26,446 nt of DNA. It comes from DATJPR01 sp035506295. GTDB lineage: Bacteria > Bacteroidota > Ignavibacteria > UBA10030 > UBA6906. Within the stretch, counting starts at the first letter, position 1, and each line of letters opens with the position of its first letter. The notes beneath the pieces are model-generated. The model did no database searches. It was not told the DNA's origin and saw nothing but the letters and a program-made list of their open reading frames with translations. Shown here piece by piece: positions 21,258 to 26,446 of this stretch. The stretch spans positions 1 to 26,446 of the forward strand of contig DATJPR010000296.1 of assembly GCA_035506295.1 (NCBI GenBank), written 5' to 3'. The translations under genes were made by a program, and so were the position numbers.

Positions 21258-24032
21258 TCACGTGGTCAGTTTCCGTTTCGATTCAACAATGCGATACGCT
21301 TCGACCACGTCGCCGGGCTTCATGTCATTGTAGTTTTCCAGCCCGATGCCGCATTCGAATCCCGCTTCCACTTCGCGCACATCGTCTTTGAAGCGTTTGA
21401 GCGAACTGATGGCGCCGTCAAAAATCTGTATCCCATCACGAACCAACCGGACCTTGTTGTTCCTGGCGATCTTGCCGTCCTGGACATGGCAGCCGGCGAT
21501 GTTCCCGATGCGGGGGACCTTGAAGATCTCGCGAACTTCCGCGGTGCCGATGATCTCCTCCTTCTTTTCCGGAGAGAGCAGCCCTTCGAGCGCCTGGTGC
21601 ACGTCATCAATGGCATCGTAGATGATCGTATACATGCGGATGTCGACTTTTTCTTTCTCGGCGAGCCTTCGGGCATTGAGGTTCGGTCGAACCCGGAACC
21701 CGATGATCACGGCGTTCGAGGCCGCCGCGAGGATGACGTCCGATTCCGAAATCATCCCGACGCCGCTGTGGATCACGCGGAGTTTGACCTCCTTGTGCGC
21801 GGTCTTCATCAGCGAGTCGGAGAGCGCTTCCACGGATCCGTCGACGTCGCCCTTCACGATGACAGCCAACTCCTTGACGCCGCCCTGTTTGATTTGTTCG
21901 GAGATATCGTCCAGGGTGGTGAGGTGGATCTGGCGGAAGTCCTGCTCGCGCTTCAGCTGCTGCCTGCGCAAGCTGATCTCGCGCGCTTCACGGTCGGATT
22001 CCATGACGATAAACGGGTCGCCCGCCTGCGGGAAGCCGTCCAACCCCGTCAACTGCACGGGCGCCGACGGTCCGGCCGATTCAAGGCGATTGCCGCGTTC
22101 ATCGAACATCGCACGCACTTTGCCACTGAAGACGCCGGCGAGGAACGGGTCGCCGACGCGCAGCGTGCCCTTTTGCACGAGCGCCGTGGCGGTCACGCCC
22201 TTGCCTTTGTCCAGTTGCGCCTCCACGATCGTCCCGAAGGCAAGCCGGTGCGGATTGGCCTTGAGGTCGAGCACGTCGGCTTCCAGAGAGATCTTTTCGA
22301 GGAGGAGATCGACATTTTTCCCGGTGCGGGCGGAGAGCTCGACGCACTGGTATTTTCCGCCCCACTCTTCGACGAGGATATTGCGTTCGGCGAGCTGCTG
22401 GCGGATCCTATCGGGATTCGATTCCGGTTTGTCGATCTTGTTGATGGCGATGATGATCGGGACGTTCGCCGCCTGGGCATGGCTGATCGCTTCGAGCGTT
22501 TGCGGCATTACACTGTCGTCGGCCGCAACGACGAGCACGACGATGTCCGTGATCTGCGCGCCGCGTGCGCGCATGGCCGTGAAGGCCTCGTGGCCGGGCG
22601 TGTCAAGGAACGTGATCGTGTTCCCGGTCGACGTGGTGACTTCGTACGCGCCGATATGCTGCGTGATGCCGCCCGACTCGCCCGCAACGACGTTCGAGCG
22701 ACGAATGTAGTCGAGCAGCGACGTCTTGCCGTGATCGACGTGACCCATGATCGTGACCACCGGAGGGCGCCGCTGGAGATCCTCGGGCTTGTCCTCCGTC
22801 TCGTCGACCAGCTCCTCATCCACGACGTCCGAATAGAATTGCACTTCGAAGCCGAACTCATCGGCCACGAGCTGGATGGTGTCCTTCTCGAGACGCTGGT
22901 TGATCGACACCATGATCCCGAGTTCCATACACTTCTTAATGACGTCGGCGACGTTCACGTGCATCAGGTTTGCGAGATCGTTGACCGAGACGAACTCGGT
23001 CACCTTCAGTTTCCCTTCTTCACGGAGCGCTTCTTCCTGGAGGCGCTGTTCTTCCTCTTCACGTTCGCGCCGCTTTCTGCGCCGCAACGTCGCGCGCCCG
23101 CTCACCGGCGTGTCGTCCATGGCCGCGAACGTCCGCTTGATCGCGTCGTCCACCTCGCTCTGGTCGATCGGCTTGTGGCGCAGCTTCTTTTTCTTCTTCT
23201 TTTTCTTGTCGCCGGCAGCTTCCTCGGTGTGACCTGCAGCGACTTCGCCGGTCTCCTCGCGCACCTTCTTCTTTTTCTTCTTTCGCTTGTGCGCTTCTTC
23301 CGTTTCGGTCGTGGCCGCCGTCGGAGCGCCGCCTTTCGCCGTTCGGGCGGTGGCCGCCTCGCCGCGGGCGGGACGGGCAGCTGCGCCCGGCTGGACCTTG
23401 GGCTTGAGATCCATCCTGCCTTTGATGGTCAAGCCGACTCTCGCGCGCCGCTCTTTCTCCAGGGGCGACAGGTATTCCGGCTTCTTCGGCGCCGGCGGCT
23501 TGACACCCGGCTCTTCGGCGGGAGCCGCATCCGCAAGTTCCGCGGGCTCCTCGCGCTGTTCTACGGGCGGGGCTTCGGCCTGGACTTCTTCAACGGGAGC
23601 TGTCGTTGGCGTCGCAGCAGGCGATTCCGACAGGCCGGGTTCTCGATCCTCGAGGGTTACCTCACCAGGCGCGACGGCCGGCACAGCCTCGTCGACGCCG
23701 GTTCCTTCTTCATGTGCCGGACCCTTCGACGGCGTAAGGTCCAGCTGCGATTGCACGATCGGAACATGGTCCGGGGCGGCCTCGGGCTTCTTCTCCGTTT
23801 TTTTCTTCTGGTCCCGGATTTCCTGGATCTTCCGTTGGTGTTTTTCGGCGCTGTCTTTCTCTTTCTTGAAGTGCACGAGAATCTCATGCATCATCGCCTC
23901 GTCGAGCGTCGACATGTGGTTCTTCACCTCATGTCCCTTCTTCCGAAGGAACTCGATCACCGTCTCGTGAGAGAGATTCAGCTCCGTCGCAACCTTGTAC
24001 AGCTTTTTCTTTTTCTCGACTGTCTCAGCCAT
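21258..24032 (-). CDS. infB: Translation initiation factor IF-2
   Basis: GTPase that brings initiator tRNA to the 30S subunit and promotes subunit joining. The 924 residues begin with an IF2_N domain (LYKVATELNLSHETVIEFLRKKGHEV). A long low-complexity linker (about 75-340) rich in Glu, Pro, Ala and Lys follows and includes two runs of six to eight Lys. A second IF2_N-like segment (about 345-400) comes next, then the G domain with GHVDHGKTSLLDYIR near residue 430, DTPGHEAF near 479 and NKID near 530. Domains II-IV end at KRKLTT. A Shine-Dalgarno (GAAGGA, 5-nt spacer) supports the ATG at 24032. It follows nusA by 54 bp. A frame of about 1,000 codons on the other strand is an artefact of codon bias. 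Confidence 0.98.
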   Translation of the reverse strand: MAETVEKKKKLYKVATELNLSHETVIEFLRKKGHEVKNHMSTLDEAMMHEILVHFKKEKDSAEKHQRKIQEIRDQKKKTEKKPEAAPDHVPIVQSQLDLTPSKGPAHEEGTGVDEAVPAVAPGEVTLEDREPGLSESPAATPTTAPVEEVQAEAPPVEQREEPAELADAAPAEEPGVKPPAPKKPEYLSPLEKERRARVGLTIKGRMDLKPKVQPGAAARPARGEAATARTAKGGAPTAATTETEEAHKRKKKKKKVREETGEVAAGHTEEAAGDKKKKKKKKLRHKPIDQSEVDDAIKRTFAAMDDTPVSGRATLRRRKRREREEEEQRLQEEALREEGKLKVTEFVSVNDLANLMHVNVADVIKKCMELGIMVSINQRLEKDTIQLVADEFGFEVQFYSDVVDEELVDETEDKPEDLQRRPPVVTIMGHVDHGKTSLLDYIRRSNVVAGESGGITQHIGAYEVTTSTGNTITFLDTPGHEAFTAMRARGAQITDIVVLVVAADDSVMPQTLEAISHAQAANVPIIIAINKIDKPESNPDRIRQQLAERNILVEEWGGKYQCVELSARTGKNVDLLLEKISLEADVLDLKANPHRLAFGTIVEAQLDKGKGVTATALVQKGTLRVGDPFLAGVFSGKVRAMFDERGNRLESAGPSAPVQLTGLDGFPQAGDPFIVMESDREAREISLRRQQLKREQDFRQIHLTTLDDISEQIKQGGVKELAVIVKGDVDGSVEALSDSLMKTAHKEVKLRVIHSGVGMISESDVILAAASNAVIIGFRVRPNLNARRLAEKEKVDIRMYTIIYDAIDDVHQALEGLLSPEKKEEIIGTAEVREIFKVPRIGNIAGCHVQDGKIARNNKVRLVRDGIQIFDGAISSLKRFKDDVREVEAGFECGIGLENYNDMKPGDVVEAYRIVESKRKLTT

Positions 24033-24086
24033 TCGTGTCCTTCTCCATTGACCCGGCGGTGTCTCCGCGTCTCGGGGCCGCTTCGC

Positions 24087-25475
24087 CTATTGGCCTTCCT
24101 TGGGTTCTTCCGCTGCAGGAGGCTGCTGCGGTTCCGCCGGAGGGGCTTCGGCAGATGTATCGGCTGCCTGGACCGGGGCTACGGGTCCGGTTGCGGTCTC
24201 CTCTTCTTCTTCCTCTTCCTCCTCTTCCTCTTCGTCGTCGACTTCCGCCTCTTCAAGCTCTTCCTGGAGCATCGCGCGGATCTCCGCCACCCTCGCCTCC
24301 GTCATCCCCTCGACTGAAAGGAGAACATCCATCGTCGCTTCCAGAACGTCCCGGGCAGAGCGCAGCCCGACGGCCGCAAGCTTCGTGATCATTTCTCCGC
24401 CCAGCTCTTCCTCGAACTCTGTCAGATCCATATCATACTCTTCTTCGCCGCCCTCCTTCACGAGGTTCAGCTCATAGCCCGTCAGTTTCGACGCAAGCCG
24501 GATGTTCTGCCCGTTCCGGCCGATGGCGAGGGAGACCTGTTCGGGAGCCACAAGAATGTTCGCGGACTTCGCCTCCTCGTTGATCTCAATGGACTTGAGC
24601 TTTGCGGGGGCCAGCGATCGCGCGATGAAGGTCACCGGCTCGTCGCTGTAGCTGATGACATCGATGTTCTCGTTGTTCAGCTCGCGGACGATGGTATGGA
24701 TCCGGACGCCCTTCATCCCCACGCATGCGCCCACGGCATCGATACGGTCGTCGTGCGATTCCACGGCGACCTTTGCCCTCTCGCCTGGCTCGCGCGCGAT
24801 GCGCTTGATCTCGATGATGCCATCGTAGATCTCCGGTATCTCCAGCTCGAACAACTTCGCCAGGAACTTCGGGTCCGACCTTGACACGACGACGACCGGG
24901 GTCCCGGAATTCTTCCGCACTTCCTTCACGACCGCCCGGATGGTGTCGCCTTTCTTGTAGTGCTCCTTCGCGATCTGTTCGCTCCGCGGGAGCAGAAGCT
25001 CGTTGCGGTTGTGACTGATGAGCACCTCGTTTCGCCGCGTCTGGTAGATCTCCCCGACTATGATGTCGCCGACGGCGTTGCTGTACTCGTTGAAGACCTG
25101 TTCCCGTTCAATTTCCTTGATGCGCTGATTGAGATTCTGTTTCGCGCTGACGACAAGGCGCCGTCCGAATGCAGTGAGGGGAATGACCTCGACATAGTCT
25201 TCGCCAACATCCAGGTCGTCGCCCGAAAGCCGGCGGGCATCGTCCACGGACACCTGCGTGATCGGGTTCTCCACCGTCTCCACGACTTCCCGTTCAAGAA
25301 AAATCTCGATATCCCCCTTATCCATGTTCACCACGACATCGAACTTGGCGTCCTGACCGTACCGTTTCCGCACCATCATCGAAAAAACGTCTTCGACAAT
25401 GCCGGAGAGGACATCTTTGTCGATGTTCTTTTCGCGAACCATTTGGGAAAATGATTCGACAATCTCTGCATTCAT
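24087..25475 (-). CDS. nusA: Transcription termination/antitermination factor NusA
   Basis: Binds RNA polymerase and nascent RNA, promotes pausing and hairpin-dependent termination, and takes part in antitermination. From the ATG at 25475 (462 aa) it has the N-terminal polymerase-binding domain (about 1-125), an S1 domain (about 130-195, VGDIIVGEIYQTRRNEVLIS), two KH domains (about 200-340, including GACVGMKGVRIHTIVREL and SLAIGRNGQNIRLASKLTG) and a helix-hairpin-helix segment (about 365-410). It ends in a strongly acidic run of about a dozen Glu plus a Pro/Ala/Glu tail. The GTG at 25487 opens the same frame, but it overlaps the GGAGG Shine-Dalgarno that sits 5 nt before the ATG, so the ATG is the start. 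Follows rimP by 45 bp. Confidence 0.97.
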   Translation of the reverse strand: MNAEIVESFSQMVREKNIDKDVLSGIVEDVFSMMVRKRYGQDAKFDVVVNMDKGDIEIFLEREVVETVENPITQVSVDDARRLSGDDLDVGEDYVEVIPLTAFGRRLVVSAKQNLNQRIKEIEREQVFNEYSNAVGDIIVGEIYQTRRNEVLISHNRNELLLPRSEQIAKEHYKKGDTIRAVVKEVRKNSGTPVVVVSRSDPKFLAKLFELEIPEIYDGIIEIKRIAREPGERAKVAVESHDDRIDAVGACVGMKGVRIHTIVRELNNENIDVISYSDEPVTFIARSLAPAKLKSIEINEEAKSANILVAPEQVSLAIGRNGQNIRLASKLTGYELNLVKEGGEEEYDMDLTEFEEELGGEMITKLAAVGLRSARDVLEATMDVLLSVEGMTEARVAEIRAMLQEELEEAEVDDEEEEEEEEEEEETATGPVAPVQAADTSAEAPPAEPQQPPAAEEPKEGQ

Positions 25476-25520
25476 TGCTGCCTCCACTGAGAAAACAACA
25501 TCATAATCCTCGGAGTCCGA

Positions 25521-25985
25521 TTACCAGGGTGTCTTGACCCGCGCTTCGACGATGGCCTCGAATCGAATATGCCGCTCAACCGTCTCGTTGTCCGGTTGCA
25601 TCACCAGCTCTTCATCGTTGATCGACACCAGCTTCCCCGTCGACGTTTGCGGTCCGCCTTCAGCGGACCACGCCACCTGCAATTTCCGGCCGGCGTGCTT
25701 CCGGTATTGCCAGGGGAACTTCAGCGGCCGATCGATCCCCGGCGAGGAAACGTCCAGGCGATAGTTGCCGACGGCAAAAGCGGTCTTGTCGATCTCCTGG
25801 ATCAGCGATTTGCTGATCTCCTGGCACAGGCCGAGGCTCACTCCAGCTTCGCTGTCCACGAACAGTTCGATGACGCGCCGTGTCGGATCCCCCCGCACAA
25901 CCATCTCGATGACCTCCGCTCCGTGCCTGTGCGCTTCTGCTTCTGCAATGCTCAAAAAGGCTTTGTGTTCTTCGGGAGAGACCAT
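25521..25985 (-). CDS. rimP: Ribosome maturation factor RimP
   Basis: Assists early 30S assembly around S19 and S12. From the ATG at 25985 the protein has 154 residues, the family norm. An N-terminal alpha/beta domain (about 10-85) includes GAEVIEMVVRGDPTRRVIELFVDSEAGVSL, the YRLDVSSPGIDRPLKFPWQYRKHAGRKL block leads into an SH3-like C-terminal domain (about 90-150), and the DVSSPGIDRPL signature is unmistakable. The frame extends to 26027, but that would place the start inside the leader hairpin at 26021-26035 and adds 14 residues without family similarity. First gene of the rimP-nusA-infB-rbfA-truB-ribF-rpsO-pnp operon. No good Shine-Dalgarno is present before the ATG. Confidence 0.95.
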   Translation of the reverse strand: MVSPEEHKAFLSIAEAEAHRHGAEVIEMVVRGDPTRRVIELFVDSEAGVSLGLCQEISKSLIQEIDKTAFAVGNYRLDVSSPGIDRPLKFPWQYRKHAGRKLQVAWSAEGGPQTSTGKLVSINDEELVMQPDNETVERHIRFEAIVEARVKTPW

Positions 25986-26010
25986 GCAGGCTGCGCGACC
26001 GCAGTTATCC

Positions 26011-26035
26011 AAATAAAAAAAGCCCAATCCGGGCT
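26011..26035 (-). terminator. Terminator-like hairpin in the rimP-nusA-infB leader
   Basis: Minus strand: stem AGCCC/GGGCT with loop GGATT (26035-26021) followed by seven T and further A/T-rich bases (TTTTTTTATTT). It fits an intrinsic terminator. It ends about 26 nt before the rimP ATG and begins about 8 nt after the transcript start predicted from the promoter at 26050-26078. It may end transcription from the upstream threonine aldolase gene, attenuate the rimP operon, or both. Confidence 0.8.
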
Positions 26036-26049
26036 GTCCACAACATCAC

Positions 26050-26078
26050 AATGTACGAAACGGACGGCTCAAAGGCAA
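26050..26078 (-). promoter_or_regulatory. Probable promoter of the rimP-nusA-infB operon
   Basis: Minus strand: TTGCCT (26078-26073), 17-bp spacer, TACATT (26055-26050), predicted start near 26043. The match is as good as for the other promoters in this window, and there is no room for another promoter between the hairpin and rimP. Confidence 0.6.
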
Positions 26079-26087
26079 GTGGATGTT

Positions 26088-26195
26088 TCACTTCAAGTAC
26101 TTGTTGAAGCGACAAGCGGGATCATATTTGCCCACCACCCCAAAAACCTTCACTTTCTGCACCGATTCGTGGAGTTCCCGGACTTTGCATATCAC
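26088..26195 (-). CDS. Possible small ORF, 35 aa (weak)
   Basis: A GTG-started frame between the threonine aldolase stop and the rimP promoter would encode a Lys/Val-rich peptide ending VGKYDPACRFNKYLK. Its composition looks protein-like, but it has no Shine-Dalgarno, needs a GTG start and is short enough to occur by chance. The same interval holds the inverted repeat CTTCAA/TTGAAG at 26091-26109 within the last codons. No function is suggested. Confidence 0.18.
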   Translation of the reverse strand: MICKVRELHESVQKVKVFGVVGKYDPACRFNKYLK

Positions 26196-26205
26196 TGGTC
26201 GATGA

Positions 26206-26446
26206 TCACTTCTGCATGGCCTCCCTGACCATGGAGGCTGCCTCCTCCACTTGTGCCCTGCTCACATCGAGATGCGTCACCGCGCGAAGACCCATGTAAT
26301 TACCCGCGCTCAACAAGACGCCTCGGCTCTTCAAATCCGCGAGGATGGCTTCCGGCTGACGACCTGTTGCTTCGACATCGATGATGATGATATTTGTTTG
26401 CACTGTCGCCAGATCGATCGAGAAACCTGGAACAGTCGACAGCTGC
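26206..26446 (-). CDS. ltaE: Low-specificity L-threonine aldolase, C-terminal part (cut by window edge)
   Basis: PLP enzyme that splits L-threonine (and allo-threonine) to glycine and acetaldehyde. Only the last 79 residues are visible; the frame is open to the window edge. The segment IDLATVQTNIIIIDVEATG followed by ADLKSRGVLLSAGNYMGLRAVTHLDVSRAQVEEAASMVREAM matches the small C-terminal domain of the family, in which VQTNI and the LRAVTHLDVS strand-helix are characteristic. The PLP lysine and active-site residues lie beyond the window. The stop at 26206 is 221 bp before the rimP ATG. That gap holds the promoter and hairpin described separately. A related beta-eliminating lyase is possible but less likely. 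Confidence 0.85.
   Translation of the reverse strand, partial: QLSTVPGFSIDLATVQTNIIIIDVEATGRQPEAILADLKSRGVLLSAGNYMGLRAVTHLDVSRAQVEEAASMVREAMQK

Noticed and set aside
24190..24240. Repetitive TCC/TCT tract considered as a non-coding repeat
   Set aside because: It is in frame and encodes the acidic tail of NusA; no spacer-repeat pattern as in CRISPR.
21234..24317. Plus-strand open frame of 1,027 codons across infB and into nusA
   Set aside because: It is antisense to the clearly conserved infB; the product is an Arg/Asp/Leu-rich string without family features. Codon bias in GC-rich infB keeps the opposite frame open.
26091..26109. CTTCAA/TTGAAG hairpin considered as the ltaE terminator
   Set aside because: The stem is AT-rich, only 6 bp, and lacks a following U-tract; the hairpin at 26021-26035 fits better.

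Overview
This is a chromosomal housekeeping window from an aerobic (or aerobically respiring) bacterium of moderately high G+C content. The best fit is the FCB group, on the Chlorobi/Ignavibacteria side of Bacteroidota. That placement is inference from several hints: a bacillithiol synthase gene (bshC), a short TruB without an obvious PUA extension, a membrane-anchored PASTA protein next to rpe, a tmRNA without an encoded CCA, and promoters that look like TTGnnn-N17-TAnATT rather than the classical Bacteroidetes TTTG/TAnnTTTG type. No rRNA is present, so the taxonomy is tentative. I see no mobile element, CRISPR array, prophage or tRNA gene.

Layout. 1-384: start of dapF (lysine/peptidoglycan precursor), minus strand. 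432-878: tmRNA gene ssrA with its own promoter and terminator, minus strand. 912-2760: LOG-family protein and YgfZ-like folate-binding protein, minus strand. 2850-3113: a small hypothetical gene, plus strand. 3135-5252: PASTA protein, ribulose-phosphate 3-epimerase and Mn efflux pump MntP in one minus-strand unit with a clear promoter. 5305-8045: plus-strand membrane-anchored metallophosphoesterase, then thymidine kinase and purine nucleoside phosphorylase (nucleoside salvage) behind their own promoter.

8205-14811 is the most distinctive part: one tightly packed minus-strand cytochrome c oxidase locus. In transcription order it holds a secreted cupredoxin-like/carboxypeptidase-regulatory-like protein, ctaD (subunit I), ctaE (subunit III), a small CPVCFG membrane protein, ctaC (subunit II), ctaA (heme A synthase), ctaB (heme O synthase) and a DUF420 membrane protein. 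All copper and heme ligands of subunits I and II are present. By eye, however, subunit I lacks the canonical K-channel lysine, has Glu for the D-channel entry Asp, and subunit II carries an extra segment of about 65 residues inside the CuA domain. The two accessory proteins look like undercharacterised partners of this oxidase type.

14904-16684: bshC on the plus strand with a strong promoter, converging on pnp across an intrinsic terminator. 16716-25985: a long minus-strand translation/RNA operon in the order rimP, nusA, infB, rbfA, truB, ribF, rpsO, pnp. Its promoter is followed almost immediately by a terminator-like hairpin plus U-tract in the leader, which would be a natural place for feedback control by NusA. 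26206-26446: the 3' end of a low-specificity threonine aldolase gene.

I found no wholly new system. The best leads are the variant oxidase with its accessory proteins and the rimP-nusA-infB leader hairpin.
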